This document shows positions 34,710 through 45,207 of a DNA stretch of 64,000 nucleotides, piece by piece. The DNA is taken from positions 992,001-1,056,000 of the forward strand of contig JALGAS010000007.1 in assembly GCA_023078685.1 (NCBI GenBank), in the 5' to 3' direction. Positions within the stretch are counted from its first letter, which is position 1. Every line of letters begins with the position of its first letter. A program made the position numbers and the translations under genes. The notes under the pieces were generated by a model, which was not told where the DNA came from, made no database searches, and worked only from the letters and a program-made list of their open reading frames with translations. The stretch is from Neopestalotiopsis rosae. Lineage: Eukaryota > Ascomycota > Sordariomycetes > Amphisphaeriales > Sporocadaceae.

Positions 34710-35624
34710 TTATCTAATGAAGTAGGCACGGCCGTTGTCGAAATTCTGACAATTGCCATCATGGCGACCATTGCCATCATGGCGACCATTTCCATCATGA
34801 CGATCGTTTCCATCATGGCGACCATTTCCATCATGACGATCGTTTCCATCATGGCGACCATTGCCACCATGGCGACCATTGCCACCGTGTCGACCACTAC
34901 CACCGTGCCGACCATTGCGATCATCTAGCTCATCGTCATCATCATTTCCATTGCCAGGACCGTTCTGGTCCTTATCGAGCAGGACAACCATGACCTCATA
35001 TGGCACACGGTAGACATAGTCCGCAATACCACCTGCAACAAAGACTTGAATCGAGGTCCGGCCGAGCTTGCGAGCCTGGAAAGTCCAGACGATCGATGTG
35101 TCGTGGATGGTAGCATCGTCCATCTGGAGGAAATCGGGGTCAAAGTCAATATTGACGCTGCCCATCGAGGGGACGATGGCCCCCTGCTTGATGGTGAATT
35201 TCTGGCCTTCGGTGGTAATGATGGTCTGCTCAGCCTGGGCAGGCAGTTGCTTGACCGGGCCTACACCATCCTGGCTGCTCACGGTAGAAATGTTCTTCGC
35301 ATCATGAGAATTGAGGCCGCCCCAGTGGATGAGGACCGGATGACCGTTTCGATGCTCGGCAGTGGAAATGATAACGTCCCTGGGGAAAGGAACGACGTTG
35401 ATGCCTTCGAAATCTTGTCTGACCTTCTCCGTCTTTTTCTCGCCCTCTTTTGGAAAAGCATCGCCGACAAGCTCGAACTTGAAGCCACCAGCCCACGGCA
35501 GGCGGACGAATCGAATGTTGTTTACATTGGGCTGGAATGTAACTTCAGCCTCGAGAGTCAGCTTCTGGTGTTTAGGGGCGTAGAAAGCACTGAGCTTCTT
35601 GGCCTGAAGGAGAATGGTAGGCAT
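34710..35624 (-). CDS. Unknown cytosolic-type protein with a GRHDGN hexapeptide-repeat tail
   Basis: Single exon, 304 residues, ATG at 35624 (MPTILLQAKKLSAFYAPKHQ). I do not recognise the family. Residues 1-225 look like a compact beta-rich domain without signal peptide or membrane segment (NIRFVRLPWAGGFKFELVG, HPVLIHWGG, TSIQVFVAGG, YVYRVPYEVMVVLLDKDQ). After an acidic linker (GNDDDDELDD) comes a run of about ten hexapeptides of the type NGRH(D/G)G, encoded by an 18-nt minisatellite. The tail ends CQNFDNGRAYFIR. A His- and Gly-rich repeat could bind metal or nucleic acid or stay disordered; nothing in the sequence decides. The strong codon periodicity and clean ATG make the gene credible. 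Confidence 0.65.
   Translation of the reverse strand: MPTILLQAKKLSAFYAPKHQKLTLEAEVTFQPNVNNIRFVRLPWAGGFKFELVGDAFPKEGEKKTEKVRQDFEGINVVPFPRDVIISTAEHRNGHPVLIHWGGLNSHDAKNISTVSSQDGVGPVKQLPAQAEQTIITTEGQKFTIKQGAIVPSMGSVNIDFDPDFLQMDDATIHDTSIVWTFQARKLGRTSIQVFVAGGIADYVYRVPYEVMVVLLDKDQNGPGNGNDDDDELDDRNGRHGGSGRHGGNGRHGGNGRHDGNDRHDGNGRHDGNDRHDGNGRHDGNGRHDGNCQNFDNGRAYFIR
34755..34920 (-). repeat. 18-nt coding minisatellite (GRHDGN / GRHGGN units)
   Basis: About nine to ten tandem units of 18 nt, read on the minus strand as (N/D)GRH(D/G)G. Units differ by single bases (Asp/Gly, Asn/Asp), and a higher-order alternation of N and D in the first position is visible in the middle. Confidence 0.8.
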
Positions 35625-37089
35625 GGCTGAATATGATGCGCAGAGGATTTCTCTCGAGATCTGAATTTATTGTGGTAATTGGAAGTGATTGATCTTCTGT
35701 GCGAATAGATCCTTTTCGTTGCATCCATGAAGCAGAAGAAACTGGTTTATTTATACACATGCCTCTCACGTAGCAGGAGCTCTTACCTATAACACAGCAA
35801 TACCAGAAGACATGTATTTTGCCTCAGTGACATGATGAACTTTGAGATGAACTCCTGCTTTTACTTCAAGTCGATCCCAACGGCAAGCTTCACAGCTTTT
35901 TGCAGTGGGGTTGCAAACGTTTCAACCAGGCGACGGGCATCGAAAGTTCGTTGAAGCAGCTCAATACGAGTTGAACATGTTGCAAGATCATAATCCTCAC
36001 TGTAGCTTTCATTCCGAGCCTCAAGCTGGTTGACTTGCACATAACAGACTCGAAAATTTATACAAGATGCGGCATTTCTGCACCAGACATGGCGACTTTG
36101 AGGCGTCGAGGCTGGTGTTGGCAGTTGATAGTCTTCAAAACTTAACCGTTTATGGGCCGCACCTGTACAATAGCTTGAATTGGGGATGGTGGCCCAGCGA
36201 GCATTGATCAATACCAGCTGAACTCCAACACGGAACTTTCTGACCGGCAGAAATATAAAACAATTGAATTAGACTTTGAAACATGGACAGATACCGAAAC
36301 TAAACTATGGTGAACAAAAGTTAAATATCACGTAAGAAGTGCTTTCGTTTGTTTAGCTGAGGGAATGGTTGGTGCAATTATTTTCTCATTCAATTTGAAT
36401 AGTTGTACGGTGGCATTCATGCATGCAGTCGCACTTTTCCCCCGGATCATAAGCAGACTTAATTTGACTTTGGCTCGACTTGCACAGGGAGACCGACTGA
36501 TCTTATGGCGTTGCATCTTCCACAAACGGCAATTGCCGCAATTGATATTTTTTCTGATGAGTCGAGTTGCGGCGCGCTGGGGAAGGTATAAATCCTAGAC
36601 AGCCTGGAGAAGTATCGTGAGCGGCACACCACTGTACCACTCTGTAGAATAGGAGTACGATATTGGAAGGTAACTAAACCAATTAGAACGGGCATTGCCG
36701 CCTTTGTGGCCAAACGTGCATTTAAGGTAATTTCTGGCAGTTATTGAACCTGAATAACTTCGCTTCTGCATGTTCAATTCAAGTCCTTTCTGCCAATGTG
36801 ATGGTTCCAGCATAAATTTAGTATAATATTCCTAATTACCCAAACTATTACACGTAGTAATACACCTTACCCAGGGAGTTCGTATGAATGCCAGCAAGAA
36901 CATCGCGCTGTTGATTGGTGGTGAGCGTAGGTAAAGGAATTAAGCTCAATGCCGGGGGTCTTGCCGGCAGAATGGTTCAGCAATGTGACACAAATGTTTA
37001 TATTTTAGCCTTTTAACGTGCCATTGTTTGTCATCAGATATACTTTATCACTGACTGAGCCTCACGACACCTGTATTAGGATTTCCGAA
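35625..37089. other. Intergenic, 1.5 kb, with a possible gene fragment
   Basis: On the minus strand a frame open from about 36265 to 35861 reads like protein (VRKFRVGVQLVLINARW, then ending FATPLQKAVKLAVGIDLK) but has no ATG and no convincing upstream exon. It may be a gene relic. The part from 36895 to 37075 is a diverged repeat of 28740-29000. Confidence 0.35.
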
Positions 37090-38633
37090 CTACTCCCATC
37101 CCTCCAAGGTTCCGCTCTTGGCTTTCACAAAGTCCCCCATGAATGCGTGGTATTCTAGATCCGTACTTGTCAAAACGACATTATCTTTGTGGTCAGGTAA
37201 GATCTTGGTTGCCCTCTTTGGAACGTGAGCTCTTCGCAAAGGAAACTTGTGCGCATATCCGATGACACCAGGAGATTGAGGACGATGTGCTTGGCCCCCC
37301 TCAATATCTCCTTGTATAACACTCTCAGATCGTCTCTGCTGTAAGGAAATAGGCCAGATTTGCTGCATCTTGGTCCAACAGCGAGCCGTCATCGCTGGGA
37401 GCTCCCGAATCAGGATAAACACCACTGGCATGCAAGCGCATATGATTCCAATATTCAGCTCAGCGATACTGTCGATGGTCAGTGGATTTGAATTTGAGCA
37501 ACCACAACACAAGCAGCTGTAGACTCACGAAATTGCATAAATCGGAATTTCGTTCCAAAGTTCGTCGCCCGTCTGGAACATTTTGAAGCGGAGAGCCATG
37601 TTGATTATGGATACCACACAGGCGCTTCGCAATGTCAGGACTTGACTAACGGCCTCTTTTTAGTCGGCTTGCACTCACATAAATCCCGCGAGAAAGACAC
37701 CATATACCCCAGTCCTCCGCTTTTGAGACAGGCGCAGTCCCGAGAGCAAAACCATCGGCACAGACCACACGTATATATCAGTGAAAGCTCCGATGACGGC
37801 CTGCGCCTCGGCAAACTTCTCGTCTTCCTTTTGACATCGTAGTGCTCGCGAGAACGATGAATACAGCGACCAGTCCTCCCCCAGCGCCTCCCGTGGTAGA
37901 CACGAAGCCAGGTCCACGACCACGCTTATCGTGTAGAATATCACAATGAACACCAATCCGCTCCAGACCAAAACTTTCACCCGAGGATGCGGCGAGAATA
38001 GTCGCAGGTACAATGTCAAGAGCGTCGACTTTACTGTCATGCAGGCAATTGCGTAGATGACGATTGAAGTGAGAGTGAGCTTGATATTTCGAAGTCAGCT
38101 TTTGACAATTTGTGGTACAGAAGGCTTTGAGCGATATCCCACCTTTGAAAATAATGGTGTTACGTCTGCGACGGGTACATCCCACTGGTGATAACCCACA
38201 GGTTTGTCCAGAACTACCAAAAGCATATCTTAGTGACCGTTTCTGACGCCCTACAGCACTCATTGGACATACAAGATAACGTGATTCCACAGTAAACAAT
38301 AACGAATCCCTGTAGCAGAACGTCAGCTTTTTTGATGGACACATATAGGTTTTGCTCCCAAGTGTTCTGACCGCAGAAATAATGCACAAAACTATTGCTG
38401 AATTAGATATTGGTGCTTATACGCAGAGACACAGACTCACTGTCGTCGGCACTTGCGGCACGTGAGCGACATTGACGAACGTAGATTCTAAGAGCCAAGA
38501 AAAATATCATGAGCGGCAATGTTATGAAAATGACGATTCGACATGCTGGGGATGAAGAGACCGGATTGACAAAGTTTGATATTACACCCGGCGGTGGTGT
38601 CTGAGCTGGTATTTGAGATAAATCATAATCCAT
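37090..38633 (-). CDS. Fungal rhodopsin-like seven-transmembrane protein
   Basis: Seven exons: 38633-38441, 38397-38372, 38309-38273, 38213-38143, 38079-37679, 37624-37529, 37468-37090; all six introns have GT-AG ends and matching phases (43 to 63 nt); 400 residues. The first intron is only 43 nt. The protein begins MDYDLSQIPAQTPPPGV. Family marks are ADD at the end of TM1-loop, GYHQWDVPVADVTPLFSK, then TLTSIVIYAIACMTVKSTLL and LRLFSPHPRV, several later hydrophobic segments, and IAELNIGIICACMPVVFIL at TM7, followed by a cytoplasmic tail of about 100 residues. This is the widespread fungal integral-membrane family (rhodopsin domain, PTH11-related without CFEM). Members are thought to be surface sensors; no ligand can be inferred. 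Confidence 0.85.
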
Positions 38634-39091
38634 CTTAACAAACCGCGATGTACTCTTTAGGACTCTGCGTGGAACATCAAAGTACAAACAAAACAAGAAA
38701 TGTCAAAAAGTATGATCGCGGGACACATGGAGCGTTCAAACTTCAAAAAATAAAGAGCCAGCATGGATCTATCTATCTGATCTGAACAAGCCTTATCTAT
38801 AAATATCCTGTTTGCGATCCCATCACGCCTGAAAGTGGGTAAATGGTACAAGAAATTAACGCTACCGGTGTGCGAGTATACCAGACCTTGACACTATGAG
38901 ATGCACCTCAGGCGCCTAGTGCTTGTTGACCAATCGCAGCAACGTGGGTCATGTCCTGTAGTGTTAGCAATCACAACTATAGGTCGAGATTCTGACGAGC
39001 TAGACCGTGTTCATTATTCAAATGTTGGTTGTTGGCTGTTGCTGGGCTCTTGTGGAGACTCACGTTGCTGTGCCTCTCGTTTGCGTATTTA
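38634..39091. other. Intergenic
   Basis: Promoter region of the 7TM gene up to the MITE-like element. Nothing else recognised. Confidence 0.4.
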
Positions 39092-39891
39092 CCACGGTTC
39101 ATAGCTCAAAGTGTAACATTATTCATTTTAGCCCACTTAAAAGCTACGCTTACACCACTACCTTCTCGCGCAATTGGGGCCAGCTGCAGAATTTGGATCT
39201 TTACCCACTAATTCACCCAATTAAAAATTAGAATTTCTTTTGCATAAAAATTATACTTTACTACAACTATAGCATAATTGCCCAGCACCCACTGCCTAGC
39301 AACCCACTGCCTAGCACCTATTAGCACCTATTGCATTATACCACTACCACCTATTGCATTACACCCACTGCATTGCACTTATTGCACTGCACCTACTGCA
39401 TTATACTTATTATATTATACCTATTGCACTGCACCACCATTTATTGCGCTGCACCCATTATATTGCACTTATTATATTATATTTATTATATTGCATTATA
39501 ATAAATGGTAGTGCAGTAAGTGTAGTGTAGTGGGTGCAGTGCAATAGGTGCAGTATAGTGGGTGGTAGTGGTATAATGCAGTAGGTGCTAGTAGGTGTTG
39601 GGCAGTGGGTGCTGGGCAGTGGGTGCTGGGCAGTGGGTGCTGGGCAGTGGGTGGTAGTGCAGTGGGTGGTGGTATAGCGGGTGGTGGTACAGCGGGTCGT
39701 GGTGCAGTAGGTGCTGGGCAGTGGGTGCAGCGCAGTGGGTGCAGCGCAATAAGTGCAATTATAATGCAATTTCATACTCGTATAAATAACTTATGCGATT
39801 GTGGGTGTAGGAAATAGGTGTGAGTGCGGGTAGTTTTAGTAAAAAATTTAGCCAATAGGAATAATGTTACACTTTGAGCTATGAACCGTCG
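39092..39891. mobile_element. MITE-like element with 33-nt terminal inverted repeats
   Basis: The left end (39092-39124) and right end (39859-39891) are inverted repeats of 33 nt with one mismatch at the second base (starting CCACGGTTCATAGC and CGACGGTTCATAGC). Both are bordered by TA (39090-39091 and 39892-39893), as expected for a Tc1/mariner (Fot1/pogo) type target duplication. The 800-nt element has no transposase frame, so it would be non-autonomous. It ends 284 nt before the P450 start codon. Confidence 0.75.
39281..39770. repeat. Palindromic minisatellite inside the MITE
   Basis: The left half is a run of degenerate units such as CACCTATTGCATTA and CCCACTGCCTAGCA; after an AT-rich centre near 39480-39510 the right half carries their complements (GTGGGTGCAGTG, AGTGGGTGCTGGGC). 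The two arms could fold into a long imperfect hairpin of roughly 200 bp. Confidence 0.8.
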
Positions 39892-40175
39892 TACGTATTC
39901 CAGACCAACAGACCGACCGCCAACGACCAACAAGGGATTTGCAGCGAGAACTTCGGCACATTGACTACCTAGGTAATTACTTACTGTCGACTTGGGATAG
40001 CTGCTCCGGTCCTGGAATTATCCAATGAGACATTACGAGATGACGGTTTGCTAGTAAAGAACCTGCTGCCAGCATTCCAAAGTGAGCGCAAGGTATCTTC
40101 ATTCTGTGTGCACCGGTCGCCTCTACCAGAATCACCAGTCTCATTATATATGAGATAAGCTCAAACGACAACGAA

Positions 40176-41958
40176 ATGATAGACCCTCATCTCATAGCGC
40201 TCGCCGCAGGCTTGGCGACGATTTATGTCTTCTTCTGGGCCTTGCTTCACTTGACACAAGATGCCAAGGAGCCGCCATCAATCGAGGACTCGATCCCGTT
40301 CCTCAGTCCAATCTTCACCATGATGGCCAAGGGCGCCAACCATCACAGACATCTAAGGTAAGGCAGACAGAGAAGAAGAACTACCATACCACTACGAGGA
40401 TCTCATACTAAACAAGGTGATCAAGCACCAAATATAATCTTCCCATTCACACCCTCCGCCTCCCAGGCTCCCGTCTCTATGTGATCAACGACACCAGTCT
40501 CATCCCAGTAGTCCAGCGTCAAGTCCGCACGCTCTCCTTCTCACCCCTCCTAGTGCGAGTATTTTCGCACTTCATGGGCATCAGCCCAAGCGGCATGGCC
40601 ATCATGGGCCGGGACCCTATTGACGACCATGGCTTCCTGCACCAAATGATGGAAGCCACGGGCAAGGGACTCGCGCCGGGCCCGGAGCTCGACGCCATCA
40701 ACACCAAGGCCGTGTCGCTGCTCAATGCGTCCTTGAGCGCCTTGTGTGCTAGTGGTAGCAGGACTGCCGCCGCCCCAACCACGGTCAAGCTGTTTGAGTG
40801 GGCTTCGCTGGAGATCATGATGGCTACGACTAATGCGATTTATGGTCCTCATAATCCGTTCAAGGATCCTGCAGTGCGTGAGGCTTATTAGTGAGTTTCT
40901 CTTGGAGCCGCGCTCACGTATCTTCCCTGGAACATCAAGTGCTGAAATTCCACCTTACAGTAAATTAGAAGGCGGCCTCATGACCCTCCTCACAGGCGTC
41001 ATGCCCTCCCTCCTAGCCCGGGAGAGCCTGAGAGCCCGAGACATCATCACCGAGGCCTTTCTCAAATACTACGCCGAGGGCGGACTCGACGAGGGAGCCT
41101 CGCTCTACGCCCGGAGCCGCTACGAGTACCCAGTCTCCCTGGGCGTGCCCCCGAGGGACGTGGCGCGTATGGAGACCGGCGGCGCCATTGGCCTGATCAG
41201 CAACACCATGCCGGCGACGTTTTGGACGCTGTGGCACGCCTTTTCGGATCCTGTGGTGCTCGCCGACTGCCGCCGCGAGGTGCTGCGGGCCGTAGTACAA
41301 AAAGGACCAGGCGAACCGAGTCATCTTGATTTGGCCCTCATCAAGAGCGCCTGCCCGACCCTGGTCTCGACCATGCAGGAGGCTTTTCGTCTGCACAGTA
41401 TCGGCATGTCGGCACGGTCGGTGGAGGAGGATCACCTGCTAGGAGGCAAATACCTCTTGAAAAAGTAAGTCGTGGAAATATTTCGGTTGACTCCCCTTTT
41501 TGACATTTACACCTCCCAGGGGCAGCACTCTCTTGATCCCAAGCACCGTCCAACACAGCTCCAAACAAGCCTGGGGAGAAGACGTGCAAAACTTCAACCA
41601 CCAGCGCTTCGTCAAGGACCCCGCGACGGCGACTCGTGCCGGCAAGAAGCACAATCCCGTAGCCTTTCGCGCCTTTGGCGGCGGCGCGACGCTCTGCCCC
41701 GGGCGGCACTTCGCGTCCACCGAGATCCTGGCCTTTGCCAGCGTCATTCTGCTGCGCTTCGACGTCCGGCCACGGACGGGATCGTGGGATACCCGCGGGT
41801 ACAGGGAGGCCAATGCCGCCTTTCGCCTGCCCAAGCAAGATGTTGATGTCGAACTCATACCGCGGGACGATGAGACGTGGCATATCTTCTTCTCCGAGTC
41901 TGGAAAGCCGATGGAGATATCTACCGAGGACATCAATCGTGCTCAAGAGGCTACGTGA
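40176..41958 (+). CDS. Cytochrome P450, CYP7/CYP8-like class
   Basis: Exons 40176-40357, 40426-40890, 40961-41464, 41520-41958 (introns 68, 70 and 55 nt, phases all 2); 529 residues. An N-terminal membrane anchor (LIALAAGLATIYVFFWALL) places it on the ER. Haem-binding loop FGGGATLCPGRHF with Cys 443; ExxR as EAFR in the K-helix; the I-helix reads GGAIGLISNTMPATFW, lacking the usual acid-alcohol pair and having Asn there, as in the CYP7/CYP8 (sterol hydroxylase and prostacyclin synthase-like) group. Substrate unknown; a steroid, lipid or secondary metabolite is plausible. A Zn2Cys6 regulator converges on it and a MITE sits in its promoter region. Confidence 0.9.
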
Positions 41959-42833
41959 TTGAAACTTGTAGGCCCAGGTCCTTTCCTCGGCTTCTTTATA
42001 CCACATTTATGTCGATCATTACTTGTCCAAGTAGATTCCTGTAGCCCATCCGGGCACCAGCGTTATAAAAGTCTCAGAAGTGCCATTGAGTAAGCTCCAC
42101 GACAATGTCCATGATTGAGATGATTGGTAAGCGGTCAATTACGTTACCGATGCATGACTATGAGCTCCCGTGCTTTTCACTTTTTTCTAAGCATCCTCTC
42201 GATAAATACAGTCAAACTCTGTACCACTCGTTGCTTGGTTTCGTGCCTGGTAAAGATGTAAAAATGGGGTATCCCAAGGGCTAATTAAGAAATAGGAGAT
42301 TTCCTTTCAAGACTCAAATGAGGCCGCTCCTAGGCCCCAATGCCGTTACTAGAAATGCTCCAACCAATGCACCATGCAGTGTACCTATTCGCCAAACTCC
42401 ACAGGCCAGCAAAACGATGCTCGCCGTATATATAACTCCGTTCTCCTTGTTTTTTCCCGTCTGTCGTCATGTAATTGTGCGACATATTCTCGATGGTACA
42501 CCTCCCTTGGCGAGCGATTTTCTGGTGCATTCCATCTTGACCCCAATCCGCTTCTGTTTGGTCGTGCTTGCAACAGATCGTTCATGGCGTCGAAAACGCT
42601 TTGAATTCTTCAGAAGTGAGATTTGATGGCGGTCTTCTGCGACTTAAGATTCAATGCCCCAGGATTGTAGGTTGATGACCATTACGTGACAACTTGGACG
42701 TGAACTTTTTCCCCCCAAGTAGCGATTGTGTTCGATTTCGCAAGTCCGTCTGCCTTTTATAGAATATCGAAGGCTTTCCATATGCAGTGTTGTTAGTAAA
42801 TCACTTTGTTCCCGTATTTGCCAAGAGAAGCTT
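41959..42833. other. Intergenic between convergent 3' ends
   Basis: 875 nt separating the P450 and the transcription factor. Short frames on both strands without family features; nothing recognised. Confidence 0.5.
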
Positions 42834-45207
42834 TCACGGACAAATTTCCATAGGTCCACTACTGCTGTTTATGGACTCGGGTGTTGGCGGATCAGGCTTG
42901 AGGAAATCATGTCGATCTAGCCCAGCCACGTCTTGGAGCTGACACATCATTTTTTCTGCCAAATAATTAGATCAAGTTTCAGCGTTGTGATTGAAAAGAG
43001 ACTTACCAGCAATTCCCCAACGATGAGCAAAGATCTTGAGACTTTCAAATTTGGCCTCCATGGCTTCCTGGCACTGTTGCCACTCCTCTGGGAAAATCTT
43101 ACGTAGCGTCGCGTAAGTCTTGACGACAAGATAGCATGTAGGTGCTGCGGGTGCAACCACAAACTTGAGCGCTGAAACCTCTTGGCTTGCCGTTCTCTGC
43201 ATATCCACGTTTGCTTTACAGCTGATGTCCACTGAAAGCTGTGCAGCGAAGCGGAGAGCAGCAAGTGCCGTTTTCATGTCATGATCTTGTTCTATCTGGC
43301 CCCTGGTTCTAGTCTCCAAGACAGGGAGGTATGGCAGATAGAGACTGAAAAGTGCTCTGTGAGGTAATGTCAGTACGTATGTCGCATAATCATCTTGAGA
43401 GATGGTAGTCTCGATAGAAATCAAGGGTGTGTAAATATTTGACTTACGAAACAGCCATGGCGAAGCAGTCAAGAGTGACTTGCCAGTTGGTTACATCGTC
43501 TCGTAAAAGTGTCTGTGTAGCTGCTCGGATCTCCTGATCCAAAGTAGCGAAAGAGGTGACGGGAGGAAGGTAGCCCGGTCTCGTCCGGCTATAATGTTCG
43601 TGTCGAAGAGCCCGATGGAGTAGACAGGAAATTTTGGCTGAAAGCTGGAATTGCTCCAACTTTTGTGTGTCTACTTCGACACTGATGGGCAACCTCTGCC
43701 GAGGTGACGTCGGCTGCTCGCATAGATATTTGACATCGAATCGTCCTGATTGAGTTGGTGTCGGTGACGTTAGTGACGCCGGGAGAAGGGTATTCATCTC
43801 TGGACTTTCCATGATGAAGGGGAAGTTCTCAGCCATCTTGTCTCTGTGCAAGAACCTATACTCGTGATCAGTATTATTTGCCCAATTGATCGACTATCTT
43901 GATTTCATCATAATCATGAAATCAAGTCCGATGAAAAACTTACTGGTCGAGGATAAACAAACTCCACCAGATGCAGCTCTTCTGTTCCTCTTCAATATTG
44001 GTACCAACCTGCAACATAGCATCACCGTCGCTGCTGAGCTGACCAGGTCTGATTCCAACTACTCTTGCTGCAGCCACGGCCTCGCTCAGAGTCCTGTAAG
44101 CAAGACACGAGTCTCCATGACCATACTCATACATTGCAAGCAGTGCGCTGCACTGAATGAGCTCAATCTTTGGCACCCTGTTCTCCAAGAAGGCCAGTGC
44201 CACGATACGTTTGACAAAGTGGTACAAGTCGTCATACATTGGTCTGGTTCCAGTCTTGGTGAGTCGATGCCGAGTGATTAAATACATGGTGACGATGACG
44301 AGAGCGAACTCGCGGGTGACCTGCGGCTCCGCCAAGCCGGGTGAGGCCATGATTTGCGTGACCGAGGTAGGTGGCGATGTTTCTGAAGGTGGCGAGCTCG
44401 TGAGCGGAGGTGAGTATACCTGAGTAACCTGGCCCGATGGAGTCTCTGACGCTGGGGTTGCTACCGATAATTGCTGCTCAAAGAAGCCGCGATGGACGAC
44501 GGCATACCATGAATGAATATAATCATAGTAGGCGCGGACGCCATCAGTCCAGTCCGTGTTCTCACCAGCCGAAGCATCTTTCGAGATGAGTGAGAGGATC
44601 TGAGATGGTGCGATCTCCTGAAGTGGGTCAGGGCTTCTCAGCAGCACATCGTTCGATGATGCGCGAGGCTGGAAGATGACCAAAGGGGCACCATTGGCGC
44701 CTTGGTTGGAACCCACAGAGTCAGCGAGATATACACATTTTGCGTTCAGCCTAGATTATATATGGTCAGTGGAACTCGTTGTCTGATAACCTTTGCGCCC
44801 ACGTGGGCTGTGGACATTGATGGTGCAGTGACCAAGTTCAACCGGGTTAACCCCGAAAACGAAGGTCGTTAGGGCCGATGGATCGTGAGAGGAGCATTGC
44901 GAGGTGCCAAGCATGAAGGGCAGGGAAGCGCATACCGTGTGCATCGAGTACAATAGGGAAGCGTCTTATCGCATTTCCTCTTTGACGCGCGACACTTCTC
45001 GCAGGCCCGGTGAGCAAAGCCATCAGCGCCAGCATGCTGCTGCGCGGCGCTGTGGTTGTGATTGCGCGGGTCTGGCGCAAAGGAGGCGGCATCCGCCCTA
45101 TCTCGGCTGTGGGGTGAGTGGTGTTCCATGGAGGATGTGTCCGAGATGGGGGACAGGCCGTTGAGCATGGGCGCATTAGGCGGCCTCGTCATGGTCTTTG
45201 TATCCAT
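42834..45207 (-). CDS. Zn2Cys6 fungal transcription factor
   Basis: Exons 45207-44936, 44750-43944, 43855-43448, 43356-43007, 42955-42834; 652 residues; phases consistent throughout (introns 185, 88, 91 and 51 nt). The ATG at 45207 is preferred to the open frame upstream, which lacks one. The binuclear cluster is complete: Cys 69, 72, 79, 86, 89, 96 in the pattern C-x2-C-x6-C-x6-C-x2-C-x6-C (ACEKCRASKRKCDKTLPYC...CTRC...KC), split by intron 1. The middle contains a fungal-specific transcription-factor region (YYDYIHSWYAVVHRGFF, then SCIWWSLFILDQ), the last part is helical with a Pro-rich end. It is expected to bind CGG-type sites in the nucleus. The P450 is its only metabolic neighbour, so control of that gene is a reasonable guess. 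Confidence 0.88.

Noticed and set aside
34686..34928. Plus-strand frame made of repeated Ile-Met-Ala-Thr
   Set aside because: Complement of the GRHDGN minisatellite; the minus-strand frame has the longer non-repeat domain and a good ATG.
35861..36265. Minus-strand frame with protein-like C-terminus
   Set aside because: No ATG, no convincing upstream exon and no recognised family; mentioned only as a possible relic.
39281..39770. CRISPR-like or coding interpretation of the repeat array
   Set aside because: Units are degenerate and palindromic, without regular spacers, in a eukaryotic genome and inside a bordered element; frames there are repeat artefacts.
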